Positions 37,940-50,676 of a stretch of 64,000 bases of DNA are shown here, piece after piece. Location: assembly GCA_037046615.1 (NCBI GenBank), contig JBAOHD010000014.1:1-64000 (forward strand), written 5' to 3'. This DNA comes from Phosphoribacter sp037046615. Its GTDB lineage: Bacteria; Actinomycetota; Actinomycetes; Actinomycetales; Dermatophilaceae. The position numbers and the translations under genes were made by a program. Under the pieces are notes generated by a model. The model saw only the letters and a list, made by a program, of their open reading frames with translations, was not told where the DNA came from and made no database searches. Numbering within the stretch: the stretch's first letter is position 1; each line of letters starts with the position of its first letter.

Positions 37940-39127
37940 TTAGCCCGCGACCTTCCAGGTCTTGTTGTCGACCGTGACGATCACGAGGGCATCCTTGGTC
38001 AGACCCGAGTGGTCGGTCGGGGTCATCGTGAAGACACCGCTGACACCAGGCCACTTGGAGGTCTGCTCAAGAGCGTCGCGGAGCTTGGCTGCGTCCGTGC
38101 CGGCCTTCTTGAGGGCCTCGACGGTGATCATGAAGCCGTCGTAGGCGTGGCCCGCGAAGGTCGAGGGGTTGGCGTTGTACTTCGCCTTGAAGTCGGCGAT
38201 GAACTTCGTCACGACGGGCTTCTGCGGGTCGTCGGCCTTGAGCTGGTCGGCGACGAGCATGCGGCCGAGCGGTGCGAGCAGGCCATTGGCCGTGTCGCCA
38301 GCGGTGTCGAGGAAGGCCTGGTTGCCGATCCCGTGCGACTGGTAGACCGGGACGGTGATGCCGAGCTGCTTGTAGGCCTTCTGGGCCAGACCGGCTGCCG
38401 GCGGGATGCCCCAGATGACGACGGCCTGCGGGTCGGAGGCGCGCAGGTTGGTCATCTGCGAGGTGAAGTCGGTGGCGTCGGGCGCGAACTTCTCGACCTT
38501 GACGACGGTGATGCCGGCGGCCTTGCCGATGTCGGCGAACATCTCGGGGATGCCCTCGCCGAAGCCCGACGCGTCGCGGGCGACGGCGACCTTGGTCAGG
38601 CCCTTGGCCTTCATGTCATCGACCATCTTCTCGAGCACGACGCGGTCGTTCTGCGCGGTCTTGAAGACCCACTTGGAGCCGTCGACGATCTTCTGGTTGG
38701 CGGCGAGGGAAACCATCGGCTTCTCGGCCTTCTCGGCCAGGGGACGCATGGCAAGGCTGGGACCGGTGCGGGAGGCGCCGATGATGACGTCGACCTTCTC
38801 GGTGTTGAGCAACTTGCTCGTCGCCTTGGCGGCGCCGTCTTCGGTGGACTGGTTGTCCTCGATGTAGAGCTTGACCTTGCGTCCGTTGATGCCACCGGCG
38901 GCGTTGACCTGCTCGGCCAGCATCTCGATGGTCTGACGCTCCGGCACACCGAGGCTCGCGCCGGCGCCCGTGATGTCGAGGACGACACCGATCTTGATGT
39001 CACCGGCTGAGGCGGCCGAGCCGCCGCCCGACGACGAGCCCGATCCCGAGCCCTCCGAGCATGCGGCCAGGGTTGTCGCCAATCCCGCCACGATTCCAAA
39101 CGCAATGATTCGCATGCTGCGCTGCAT
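37940..39127 (-). CDS. livK: Substrate-binding lipoprotein of the liv transporter (LivK/LivJ family)
   Basis: 395 aa from ATG 39127 (AAAGGAG upstream); another in-frame ATG at 39142 is less well placed. A lipoprotein signal peptide ends in the lipobox LAAC and is followed by a Ser/Gly linker. The type I periplasmic binding fold starts IKIGVVLDITGAGASLGVPE and contains GGINGRKVKLYIEDNQS, IIGASRTGPSLAM and FAGHAYDGFMITVEALKKAG. First gene of the operon, set divergently to iclR with an operator between. Ligand unknown: such proteins bind amino acids, urea, amides or aromatic acids. Confidence 0.92.
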   Translation of the reverse strand: MQRSMRIIAFGIVAGLATTLAACSEGSGSGSSSGGGSAASAGDIKIGVVLDITGAGASLGVPERQTIEMLAEQVNAAGGINGRKVKLYIEDNQSTEDGAAKATSKLLNTEKVDVIIGASRTGPSLAMRPLAEKAEKPMVSLAANQKIVDGSKWVFKTAQNDRVVLEKMVDDMKAKGLTKVAVARDASGFGEGIPEMFADIGKAAGITVVKVEKFAPDATDFTSQMTNLRASDPQAVVIWGIPPAAGLAQKAYKQLGITVPVYQSHGIGNQAFLDTAGDTANGLLAPLGRMLVADQLKADDPQKPVVTKFIADFKAKYNANPSTFAGHAYDGFMITVEALKKAGTDAAKLRDALEQTSKWPGVSGVFTMTPTDHSGLTKDALVIVTVDNKTWKVAG

Positions 39128-39210
39128 GTCGTCTCCTTTCAAAGGCCGGGTCCCCCCTGCCTTCGAGTTGATTCAGATACTTGTGGGACTCGCACCCTTC
39201 CCCGCACGGC

Positions 39211-39237
39211 TGTCGTGTTCTATATTCGAACACGACA
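39211..39237. promoter_or_regulatory. Perfect 27-bp palindromic operator between livK and iclR
   Basis: TGTCGTGTTC-tatattc-GAACACGACA is a perfect inverted repeat. A second partial repeat overlaps it (ATATTCGAAC...GTTCGATAT, to 39247). It lies 84 bases upstream of livK and 45 upstream of iclR. Position and symmetry suggest it is the IclR-family regulator's own site controlling both directions. Confidence 0.8.
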
Positions 39238-39281
39238 GTTCGATATGGGAGCTTGGCTCACTGTAGGGGGGTGGTGGCCTG

Positions 39282-39983
39282 TTGGCAACGGTCGTTCCGA
39301 GTGCTGCCGCGGAGATCACACGGCCAGCATCCCAGACCCTCGACCGTGGTTTGCGGGTCCTGGAACTCGTAACCGAATCGGTAGATCCGTTGACCGTCGC
39401 GGAGGTCGCGCGAGAGGCCGGAATGCACCGATCCGTGACGTATCGAATGCTGCGCACCCTCGAAGACCACGGCCTTCTGTCGCGGGATCCCCAAGGGCGC
39501 TATCAGCCCGGAGCTGGGCTCGCAGTGCTCGCCGGACGCTTCACCCCTGCCCTGCGCGCCCTGGCCAGTCCGCACCTGTTGAGCCTCGCGGTGGCGACCG
39601 ACAAGACCGCCTTCCTCGTGGTCCGCCACGGCGATGAGGCAGTGACGGTCGAAGTCGTCGAACCTCCGGCTGCGACGGCCCACGTGAGCTATCGGCCCGG
39701 GCTGCGCCACCCGGTCGACCAGGGCGCTCCAGGCCTGGCACTTCTCGCCGGCGCGCCCCCACTCGTCGGTGAGCGGCCCGAGGTGAGTCAGGCCCGAATC
39801 GACGGATGGGCTTGCAGCGCAGGCGAAGTCATCGTCGGGTTCCGAGCCGTGTCCGCTCCGGTGATCGACTGTCAGGGGGTATGCCGTGCCGCCGTGTCCG
39901 TCGTTTTCGCCGGGCCGACCGACCTCGAGGCCCTCGGGTCAAGGGTCAAACTCCACGCCGACGCGCTCGGCTCAGAACTCTGA
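39282..39983 (+). CDS. IclR family transcriptional regulator
   Basis: 233 aa; starts at a TTG (39282) after a G-rich ribosome site. The winged helix-turn-helix is at residues ~18-75: QTLDRGLRVLELVTES, LTVAEVAREAGMHRSVTYRM, LEDHGLLSRDPQGRYQPG. The effector domain (~85-233) ends with AGEVIVGFRAVSAPVIDCQG and VFAGPTDLEALG. Divergent to the liv/monooxygenase operon, so most likely its local regulator, with a pathway substrate as effector. Followed by a hairpin terminator. Confidence 0.9.
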   Translation: MATVVPSAAAEITRPASQTLDRGLRVLELVTESVDPLTVAEVAREAGMHRSVTYRMLRTLEDHGLLSRDPQGRYQPGAGLAVLAGRFTPALRALASPHLLSLAVATDKTAFLVVRHGDEAVTVEVVEPPAATAHVSYRPGLRHPVDQGAPGLALLAGAPPLVGERPEVSQARIDGWACSAGEVIVGFRAVSAPVIDCQGVCRAAVSVVFAGPTDLEALGSRVKLHADALGSEL

Positions 39984-39995
39984 GGGTGAGCGTCT

Positions 39996-40016
39996 CTCAG
40001 GGTGCCCGGCCCTGAG
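39996..40016 (+). terminator. Hairpin after iclR
   Basis: CTCAGGG / CCCTGAG stem with a 7-nt loop, 13 bases past the stop, within a cluster of repeated CTCTGAGG-like words. No U-tract. Confidence 0.5.
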
Positions 40017-40050
40017 GGTGACCAGCTCTGAGGCTGCCACCCAGCTGCCG

Positions 40051-40302
40051 TCACCCGACGTCGTCGGCAGATTTTCCGCGGACGTCGGCGACCTTGTCCT
40101 TGGCGGTGCTCAGGAGATCACCAGTGCGCTCTCGCGCCGAGGTGGCGACGTGGTCGGTGCGTTCTTTGACTCGCGCGACGACGTCCTCGCCGTGGGCGGT
40201 CAGGAGGTCTCGTCCGGCTCGCCGAGCCGGGACCGCCACCGCGAGCACGACGGCCAGGCCCACGAGGAGGCACAGGATCATCGCGATCAACAGAGCGGTC
40301 AT
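40051..40302 (-). CDS. Small membrane-anchored hypothetical protein
   Basis: 83 aa. A single N-terminal transmembrane helix (LLIAMILCLLVGLAVVLAVA) is followed by a charged, helical, probably coiled-coil tail (AGRDLLTAHGEDVVARVKER...). Downstream of smc on the same strand, 100 bases away. Function unknown. The pattern resembles small anchors of cell-envelope or segregation proteins, but nothing specific is recognised. Confidence 0.7.
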   Translation of the reverse strand: MTALLIAMILCLLVGLAVVLAVAVPARRAGRDLLTAHGEDVVARVKERTDHVATSARERTGDLLSTAKDKVADVRGKSADDVG

Positions 40303-40402
40303 GGAGTCCAGGATCGCAAACCCCGGCCTCCCTCGCGACCGCGGCGCGCGGTTGGAGTGATACGGATCACGCCCGACCGAACGATCGTGCAGTCGCGTCG
40401 TC

Positions 40403-44002
<3,600 letters not shown>

Positions 44003-44082
44003 GCGACGGGACCTTCTGACGACGGCGAGAGGGGATGGGCCGCCCTGAGACTACCCGTCGACGCCCTCGGGGGCGGGCCACA

Positions 44083-44433
44083 TCAGGAGCTGGCTGCCTC
44101 GGCGATGACCCCGTGGTTGCGGATGACCTCGGCGATGATGAAAGCGAGCACCTTCTCGGCGAAGACGGGGTCCAGCCCCGATTCGAGCGCGAGAGCGCGC
44201 AGGCGCTGCAGTTGTTCCTCTTCCCGGGCCGGGTCTGAGGGGGCCAGTCCGAGACGCGCCTTGAGATGGCCCACCTGCTGGGTGCACCGGAAGCGCTCGG
44301 CGAGGAGGTAGACCAAGGCTGCGTCGAGGTTGTCGATGCTCGCGCGGAGGGAGGCCAGCTCGGCCGGGACAAGGGTCTCGCTCACAGCGACCAAGGGTAT
44401 GCCGTCCGGCTCGCCTCGTGTCGGGCTGGTCAC
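44083..44433 (-). CDS. Chorismate mutase (AroQ class)
   Basis: 116 aa; GTG 44433 overlaps the acyP stop. All-helical AroQ fold: LASLRASIDNLDAALVYLLA, ERFRCTQQVGHLKARLGL, then PAREEEQLQRLRALA and FAEKVLAFIIAEVIRNHG. The order of Arg, Lys and Glu residues fits the active site of monofunctional actinobacterial chorismate mutases, which convert chorismate to prephenate for Phe/Tyr synthesis. The rest of the aromatic pathway is not nearby. Confidence 0.88.
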   Translation of the reverse strand: MTSPTRGEPDGIPLVAVSETLVPAELASLRASIDNLDAALVYLLAERFRCTQQVGHLKARLGLAPSDPAREEEQLQRLRALALESGLDPVFAEKVLAFIIAEVIRNHGVIAEAASS

Positions 44434-44729
44434 TTCTCGACAAACCCGGTGACGCTCGCGCGGGCGTCGGACCACTGGGTGGTCACCTGGGTGACCCGAC
44501 CCGGGCGCCGTGTGGTCGACGGATGTTCGGACAGCAAGGCGACCAACCGTGCCACGGCATCGTCGGGGCCTTGCGCGACCACTTCGACGCGATCGTCCAT
44601 CGTGTTGCGGGCGTGACCGACGAGGCCGAGCTCAAGGGCGCGGGCCCGGATCCACCATCGGAACCCGACACCTTGCACATGGCCGTGGACGAAGGCCGTG
44701 ACCCGCGCCGACGTCATCGCGCCGCTCAC
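44430..44729 (-). CDS. acyP: Acylphosphatase
   Basis: 99 aa. Conserved active-site loop GHVQGVGFRWWIRARA (catalytic Arg and the later Asn in GHARNTMDDRVEVVAQG) and PGRVTQV near the end. Hydrolyses acyl phosphates such as carbamoyl phosphate. GTG 44729 overlaps the peptidase stop; ATG 44717 is an alternative. acyP commonly lies between mutM and smc in actinobacteria. Confidence 0.93.
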   Translation of the reverse strand: MSGAMTSARVTAFVHGHVQGVGFRWWIRARALELGLVGHARNTMDDRVEVVAQGPDDAVARLVALLSEHPSTTRRPGRVTQVTTQWSDARASVTGFVEK

Positions 44730-46678
44730 TGCGACAGGTATGCCGCGTAGGCGTCGAAGGTGTAGGGACGGCCGAGGAACTCCTCGACGAGGGCAGCAGC
44801 GTCGCGGGTCCCGCCAGGCTCGAGGATGTGCTCGCGATAGCGGCGGGCGACTTCCGGGGCGAACATGTCGCGCGGGTTGAACGCGGAGAAGAGGTCCTTG
44901 GCGATGACCAGCGACCAGGCGTAGGTGTAGTAGCCGCTCGAATACCCCTCCAAGTGGCCGAAACTGGCCGTGAAGTGGGTGTCGTCGAGGTAGGGGAACA
45001 GCGAGTACGTGTCCTGGAGCTCACGGGTGCGTGCGGTGAGATCTGCCGGGCGCTCCACGTGGAAGTAGTAGGAGATCGCGGCATAGAACATTTGGGTGCG
45101 CTCGCGGTAGCCCTTGCCGAAGTCGTCGGCGCGGCGCATCTTGGCGACGAGGTCGGCAGGGATCGTCTCACCCGCCGCGTTGCTCGCGAAGGTCGCGAGG
45201 ACGTCTGGGTCCCATGCCCACTCTTCGAGCATCTGGCTCGGCGCCTCGACGAAGTCCCACTCGGTCGCCACGCCGGAAAACCGCACCCAGCGTTGACGCC
45301 CACCGAGGATGTGGTGCACGAGATGACCGAACTCGTGAAACAGGGTGACGACCTGGTCGTGCTCCATGAAGCCCCGCGGGAAGTTGCATACGAGGACGCC
45401 CTCGGGCAGCTGTCGCCCGGTGACCCCCGGGCGGAGGTCGAACTGTGCCGCGTGCTTGTACTTCCCTTCGCGCGGGTGCAGGTCGAGGTAGACCCGCCCG
45501 AGGTGCTCGCCTTGGTGGCCTTGATCCCGTCCATGCCCGTCGAAGACGTCGTATGCCGCCACCTCGTCGTCCCAGAGCGCGGCATCGGTCGCGGGGACAT
45601 AGGTGACATCGAGCAGCCGGCCGGTGACATCGAGCAGTCCCTGCCGGACCTTGGCGAAGTCGAAGTAAGTGCGCACGAGTTGGGCGTCGACGGCCAGCTG
45701 CTCGCGCCGGACGACCTCCTCGTAGAAGGTCGAGTCAACCCCGGTGATCTCCTCGGCCTCCGGGATGTCCTGACGCATCCGCTCAAGGAGCACGCCCCGG
45801 TCACGCACGCCGGACTCGTATGCCGCGTCGGCGATCTTGTCGATGAAGACTGGGATCGCGGCCCCGCTGCCGATCATCTTGACCTCGGCGTCGTAGTCGG
45901 CCCACGACGCATAACCGACCAGGCCAGCCAACTCCTGACGCAGGTCGAACAACTCGTGCAGGCGCGCGTCGTTGTCCGGCCAGGCACGGTTGAGGAAGGC
46001 GGTGCGCAGCGCGCGGCGAGTCTGCCGCACGGTGCAGAAGGTGACGACGGGGACCAGGTCGGGGTAGTCGGTCGTGACGGTGACCAGACCCTCGGCGTCG
46101 ACGGGGTGCCCATCGAGCCAGTCCTGCGGCAACCCGTCGAGGTCGTGGGGTCGCACGCGGATCGTGCGGACGTCGTCGCGGATCGCCTTGCTGAATTCCT
46201 GACCGACGACGGTCAGGCGGTCGTTGATTGCTCGCACCCGCTCGCGGGTGGCCTCGTCCTTGTCGACTCCCGACCGGCGGAAATCGCGGATCGTCTTGTG
46301 CAGCAGGCGGATTGCCTGCGCGTCGAGTCCGTCGTCGGGCACGGCGGCGAAAATGTCGTAGAGCTGGCGATCCAAGGAAAGCTCGGTCGTCAGCGCCGTG
46401 ACCTCCTGCATGGCTGCCTCACCGCGTGAGCGCACTTGCTCGTCCGGGTGCACCTCGCTGAAGAAGGAACTCGCCGACGCGACATTGCCGATCTCGATCG
46501 CGATGTCGTTCCAGGCTTCGAGAGCGGCGAGCCCATCCACGGGCGGGGCGGCCTTGAGCGCTGCGACGAGCTCGCGGGCACGGCCGAGGCCAGTGTCGGC
46601 GCGGTCGGACAGCCAGCGCAGCGCGTCCTCGGCAGCGGGCAGGGCAAGTGGCTCCAGATGCGTGGTCACGCGCGGCAC
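44726..46678 (-). CDS. M3 family zinc metallopeptidase (oligopeptidase/Dcp type)
   Basis: 650 aa, typical size for thimet-like oligopeptidases. The zinc motif is in VTLFHEFGHLVHHILGG (HEFGH), with the third ligand Glu in TEWDFVEAPSQMLEEWAWDP. Further family marks: GRVYLDLHPREGKYKHAAQF and GYSSGYYTYAWSLVIAKDLF. Cytoplasmic, cleaves short peptides. An insertion of this gene upstream of acyP is a local feature; in many relatives mutM directly precedes acyP. Confidence 0.93.
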   Translation of the reverse strand: MPRVTTHLEPLALPAAEDALRWLSDRADTGLGRARELVAALKAAPPVDGLAALEAWNDIAIEIGNVASASSFFSEVHPDEQVRSRGEAAMQEVTALTTELSLDRQLYDIFAAVPDDGLDAQAIRLLHKTIRDFRRSGVDKDEATRERVRAINDRLTVVGQEFSKAIRDDVRTIRVRPHDLDGLPQDWLDGHPVDAEGLVTVTTDYPDLVPVVTFCTVRQTRRALRTAFLNRAWPDNDARLHELFDLRQELAGLVGYASWADYDAEVKMIGSGAAIPVFIDKIADAAYESGVRDRGVLLERMRQDIPEAEEITGVDSTFYEEVVRREQLAVDAQLVRTYFDFAKVRQGLLDVTGRLLDVTYVPATDAALWDDEVAAYDVFDGHGRDQGHQGEHLGRVYLDLHPREGKYKHAAQFDLRPGVTGRQLPEGVLVCNFPRGFMEHDQVVTLFHEFGHLVHHILGGRQRWVRFSGVATEWDFVEAPSQMLEEWAWDPDVLATFASNAAGETIPADLVAKMRRADDFGKGYRERTQMFYAAISYYFHVERPADLTARTRELQDTYSLFPYLDDTHFTASFGHLEGYSSGYYTYAWSLVIAKDLFSAFNPRDMFAPEVARRYREHILEPGGTRDAAALVEEFLGRPYTFDAYAAYLSQ

Positions 46679-46933
46679 TCTATGTCACCGGTCTGCCCAT
46701 CCGCCCGCATGCGTGAGCTAGCACCTCTTCGCCAAGACAATCACAACGGTCCTCGCCGCGCTGAGCGCGCGGACGGCGGACACTGGCCTTCTGACCATCG
46801 CGTCGCGAAAAGATCGCGATCCTTCCGACAAAGATCGCGATAGTGACATCGCAGGAGACCGGATCGTCGGAGACGGCAAGAGCGGGGCGACCGTGGTGCC
46901 CGCATCACGGCAGGGCAAGGTGCTCGGCCGCTA

Positions 46934-47808
46934 TCAGCCGCGGCTTCGCGGTTGGGGCTGGCAGCGAGGGCAGAAGAAGCGTCGACCGGTTCATGAATTG
47001 TCCGCGACGGATGGGCGTCCCGCATCGCGCGCACGGCCGACCCGCCTGGCCGTATGCCGCGAGCGACCGATCGAAGTACCCCGAGGCGCCGTTGACGTTG
47101 ACGTAGAGGGCATCGAAGCTCGTCCCGCCTTTGTCGAGGGCCTCGGTCATCACATCGGCAGCGTGGCCGAGCAGCCTCCGCACGGCGGGCCGCGACAACG
47201 ACGAGGCCGGCCGCGCGCCGTGAATCCCTGCGCGCCAGAGAGATTCGTCAGCGTAGATGTTGCCGATCCCCGACACGACTCGCTGGTCGAGCAAACCTCG
47301 CTTAATCGCCGAGGTGCTCCCGCGCAGCCTCCGCACGACCGCCTCGATGTCGAAACACGGCTCGAACGGGTCCGGCGCGATGTGCCCGATCGACTCGGGT
47401 ATGCCGTGTGCGTCCAGGTCCGCCCAGGCCATGCCCGCCGAAGGTCCGCTGGTCGACGAAGCGCAGCTCGGGGAGGTCGTCCTGGAACGTGACGCGGGCG
47501 TGGAGGTGCCGCTGGTCGGGAGTATCAGACACCGCGACGAGCAACTGTCCGCTCATCCCGAGGTGGATCAGCAACGCTTGTGTGGGGGCGTCAGCAGGAT
47601 CGTCGGCGAGCGTGAGCCAGAGGTACTTCCCCCGCCGCCTCGCGGACGTGACGACCCGACCGGCCACCCTCGCAGACAGATCGCCGGGTCCAGGTGCGTG
47701 ACGGCGGGCGACCCGCGGCCCAAAGAGCGCCAGCTGGTTGATCGTCCGGCCGACGACGTGATCGTCCAGACCGCGGCGGACGACTTCGACTTCGGGGAGC
47801 TCAGGCAT
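46934..47808 (-). CDS. mutM: Formamidopyrimidine-DNA glycosylase MutM, two frameshifts
   Basis: Base-excision repair glycosylase/AP lyase for 8-oxoguanine. The ATG at 47808 gives the catalytic PELPEVEVVRRGL start. Further motifs: RRGKYLWL (Lys), LIHLGMSGQLLV, then after a shift near 47430 SAIKRGLLDQRVVSGIGNIY and a zinc finger GRPCARCGTPIRRGQFMNRS. A second shift near 46980 restores the last Cys pair as FFCPRCQ with an end at 46934; as written the frame runs to 46905 with no finger. Corrected length (~291 aa) is normal. Confidence 0.88.
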
Positions 47809-47833
47809 CCCAGGAGCCGCGCGCGCCTCGACA

Positions 47834-48556
47834 TCATCCGAGGCGCCGGCATCGGCATCCACAGCGGCGTGCGAGGGTCGCCGCTCGCGCTCGGAGAGTG
47901 TCTGCCAGGCTTGCTCGGCGGCCCGCTGTTCGGCTTCCTTCTTGCTCCGGCCGTCGCCCTGGCCGCAGGACTTCTGCCGACGATGGCCACGGCCGTAGAA
48001 GGTCTTCTCGTGGTCGGGCCCGGATTCGCTCGAGCCGGTATTCCGGCGAACCCGAAGTCAACGCCGAGCACGAGCTCCTGCAGGCTGGTCTTCCAGTCCA
48101 GCCCGGCGCCGAGCCGACGCCGATGCTGCCAGGAGCGGGTCGAAGAGGTGGTGGACGAACGCCGGGCGCCGCTGGCAGGCCGCCGGACAGGTAGACGGTG
48201 CCGATGAGGGCCTCCATCGTGTCGGCGAGGATCGAGGCCTTGTCGCGCCCGCCGGTGGTCTCCTCGCCGCGACCGAGATGGAGGTAGTCGCCGAGGTCGA
48301 TCGTGCGGCCGACGTCGGCGAGGGCCCGCATGTTGACCACCGAGGCCCGCAACTTGGCCAGCTGCCCTTCGGCGAGGTCGGGGTGGCGCGGCATACAGCG
48401 ATGTCGGTGATGACCAGGCCCGAGCACCGAGTCGCCGAGGAACTCGAGGCGCTCGTTGTTGGGCAGCCCGCCGTGCTCGTAGGCGTACGAGCGGTGGGTC
48501 AGGGCACGCTCAAGCACGGAGTCGTCGACCGGTCAGGCCGACGACTCCGTGGACAT
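47834..48556 (-). CDS. rnc: Ribonuclease III, several frameshifts
   Basis: Cleaves double-stranded RNA. RNase III core: VLERALTHRSYAYEHGGLPN, the signature NERLEFLGDSVLG, then after a shift PDLAEGQLAKLRASVVNMRA, YLHLGRGEETTGGRDKASIL and ADTMEALIGTVYLSGG. The double-stranded RNA-binding tail is scattered over three frames (WKTSLQEL, KKEAEQRAAEQAWQTL). An ATG at 48556 (MSTESSA) is in frame but followed by a TGA before PVDDSVLER. The true end probably overlaps the mutM start, near 47801. Its place between rpmF and mutM is the usual one. Confidence 0.85.
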
Positions 48557-48630
48557 AATCCCGCAACGTGTCGACCGGGTCGCCCCTGACGACTGCCCCT
48601 GTGGCACGGGCACGACGGCGAGCGACTGGT

Positions 48631-48829
48631 TCAGCTCTGGTGTTCGGTAGCGCTCTGCGGCCGCGTAGTAGCGGCCCTTGTAGGTGCCGCACGACGGGCA
48701 CGCCTGGTGCGGCGGCGTCGGGCGACGAGCAGCGCGGGCAGGTCGGTGAGGGCGGGGGCAGTCGCCTTCCAGTTGCGCCCGGCGCGAACGGGTGTTGGAG
48801 CGCGACATCTTCCGCTTCGGGACGGCCAC
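48631..48829 (-). CDS. rpmF: Ribosomal protein L32, frame broken
   Basis: About 65 codons from a GTG at 48829 (AAGGA upstream). The invariant start is AVPKRKMSRSNTRSRRAQ. Zinc-ribbon cysteines appear as TCPRC in one frame and ACPSCGTYKGR in another, so two or three single-base shifts break the gene between 48775 and 48680. The end near 48631 is my estimate. Essential 50S protein, so an intact gene must exist; these shifts are surely errors. It directly follows yceD, the standard pairing. Confidence 0.85.
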
Positions 48830-48846
48830 GTCAGGTCCTTCTCTCT

Positions 48847-49427
48847 TCAGCAGTGGTGGGCTGGTCGGCTCAGCAGTCCGCCGAGCGAGGCCCACCGTGG
48901 GTCGATCACGTCGTGCCGGTGCTCGGGGTCAACCGCCAGGGCTGCGCCGCATTCGGAGCACAATCCCGGGCAGTCGACCCGGCACACCGGCTGGAACGGC
49001 AGTGCGGGCACCACCGTGTCACGCAGCACGGGCTGGAGGTCGATGAGATCGCCGTCCAACTCGTGTACGTCGGTCCTCGTCCGAATCCGGCGCCCACCTC
49101 ATGGTGGTGGGCCGCCCGATCGGCATAGGCGAACAGCTCCTGGAGCTGGACAGCTCGATGGGGACTGTCACCGGCTCCAGGCATCGCACGCATGCGCCGA
49201 CGGCTGCCGCCGTCGACCGTCACCGCTGACGAGCACACCCTCGGACACGGACTCCAAGCCGCAACGTCAGACCTCGACCGGCGAGCCGGCCGGGACCGCG
49301 ATGATGTCGGTGCCGATGCTCCTCGGGCGCCACGAGCGACCGGGCGACCTCACGCTGCTCCCCCGGCCGACGACTGCAGCTCCCGGGTGTCGAGCACCCA
49401 GGGGTCGCGGGGGTTGAGGCGCGTCAT
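48847..49427 (-). CDS. yceD: YceD/DUF177 protein, frame broken
   Basis: About 193 codons. The ATG at 49427 opens with TRLNPRDPWVLDTRELQ; the middle has RCLEPVTVP-like sequence and QLQELFAYADRAAHHHE in another frame; the C-terminus is DLIDLQPVLRDTVVPALPFQ then CPGLCSECGAAL and DPRWASLGGL. At least two shifts. The DUF177 family is linked to ribosomal RNA/50S biogenesis and is almost always encoded just before rpmF, as here. Confidence 0.85.
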
Positions 49428-49532
49428 GTCTTCCGTACGGTCGTGGAGAGCCAAAGTCAGGGGATCCGGTGCGACGCCAGGACGGACGTAGACCGACCGA
49501 TCACTCTACCGGACGGCTGAGGTGCCCCAAAA

Positions 49533-50026
49533 TCACCCGCGCTGGGCTCGCATCGCCGCGAGGACCGGGTCGGGGACGAGACCCGCGACATCTCCCCCGA
49601 GCGCGAAGACTTCCTTGATGAGCGAGCTCGAGACATGCTCGTATGCCGGGTCGCCCGGGACGAACATCGTCTCGATGCCCGGTGAGGTGACGGTTCATCA
49701 ACGCCATGGGGAGCTCGTAGGCGAAGTCGGTGCCGCCGCGCAGACCCTTGACGATCGCGGAGGCGTCGAGGTCGCGGCAGACGTCGACGAGCAGCCGGCC
49801 CGCGAAAGCCTCCACCCGCACCGTGCCTTGCTTGATGAGATCGTCGGGGAGGGAGGCGAGGATGAGCTCGATCCGCCGATCGACGGGGAACGTAGCCGGT
49901 CTTGGCCGGGTTGTGCAGGACCGCGACGACGACCTCGTCGAACAGCTCAGCCACGCGGGTGATGACGTCGACGTGACCGTTGGTCACCGGGTCGTAGGAC
50001 CCGGGGCACACACAGCGGGTGGTCAT
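49533..50026 (-). CDS. coaD: Phosphopantetheine adenylyltransferase CoaD, two frameshifts
   Basis: About 164 codons, standard. CoA biosynthesis: adenylates 4'-phosphopantetheine. The ATG at 50026 gives CVCPGSYDPVTNGHVDVITR with the nucleotidyltransferase TxGH-type motif; then AELFDEVVVAVLHNPAK. After a shift, RLLVDVCRDLDASAIVKGLR and GGTDFAYELPMALMNRHL. After a second shift, TMFVPGDPAYEHVSSSLIKE and the end VLAAMRAQRG at 49533. Usual neighbour rsmD is directly upstream. Confidence 0.9.
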
Positions 50027-50093
50027 GGAGCCGCAGCCTAGCCCTGCGGGTGCTCAGGGCGAAGCGGCTTGCCCCAGCAGGGTTTTGACCGCG

Positions 50094-50675
50094 TCAGGCG
50101 GCGTCGTCGTCGGGGGGGACGGTGGCCCACCAGACCTGGGTCTCGCCATACCGCCGATCCCCGGCTTCCTCCCACCCGCTCGGCCAGACGGGCGGGCGAC
50201 TGCGCGACGAGCGCTCCAGCACGACGACGGCATCGGGGGCCAGCCAGCAGTGGGTGACGAGCAGGGCGAGCACGTCATCGACGTGTTCGCTCGGCACGTC
50301 ATAGGGCGGGTCGAGGAAGACGACCGAGGCCCGCTCGCCCGCCGGACCTGCCATGAGCGTGCGCTCGACGGTGTCGGCCCGGACCACGACGCGATGCGCC
50401 CACCCGAGCTCGGCTACGTTGCGGCGGGCTGCCCCCACCGCGTTCCGGTCACGCTCGACCAGCATCGCCGAGACGGCCCCCCGGCTGACGGCCTCCAACC
50501 CGAGGGCGCCGGACCCGGCATACAAATCGAGGACGACGGCGTCGACGAGGACATCGAAGTGCTCGAGTCGGGAGAAGATCCCCTCCCGCACCCGGTCGGA
50601 CGTCGGCCGGGTGGCCGCGCCCGTGGGCGCGGTGAGTCGCCGACCGCCGGCGATGCCGCTGATGATCCGGGTCAC
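50094..50675 (-). CDS. rsmD: 16S rRNA (guanine966-N2)-methyltransferase RsmD
   Basis: 193 aa; GTG 50675 starts one base past the recG stop. SAM-dependent MTase: IISGIAGGRRLTAP, RPTSDRVREGIFSRLEHF, motif I VLDLYAGSGALGLEAVSRG and motif IV VVFLDPPYDVP. Methylates G966 of 16S rRNA. The frame upstream of 50675 is also open but runs antisense to the recG 3' region logic, so the short start is preferred. Confidence 0.93.
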   Translation of the reverse strand: MTRIISGIAGGRRLTAPTGAATRPTSDRVREGIFSRLEHFDVLVDAVVLDLYAGSGALGLEAVSRGAVSAMLVERDRNAVGAARRNVAELGWAHRVVVRADTVERTLMAGPAGERASVVFLDPPYDVPSEHVDDVLALLVTHCWLAPDAVVVLERSSRSRPPVWPSGWEEAGDRRYGETQVWWATVPPDDDAA

Positions 50676-50676
50676 G

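Noticed and set aside
39224..39247. LexA box between livK and iclR
   Set aside because: GAAC and GTTC are six bases apart here instead of four, and the larger perfect palindrome explains the symmetry.
44828..46429. 533-codon open frame antisense to the M3 peptidase
   Set aside because: The peptidase has an intact HEFGH site in the other strand; this frame has no recognisable domain.
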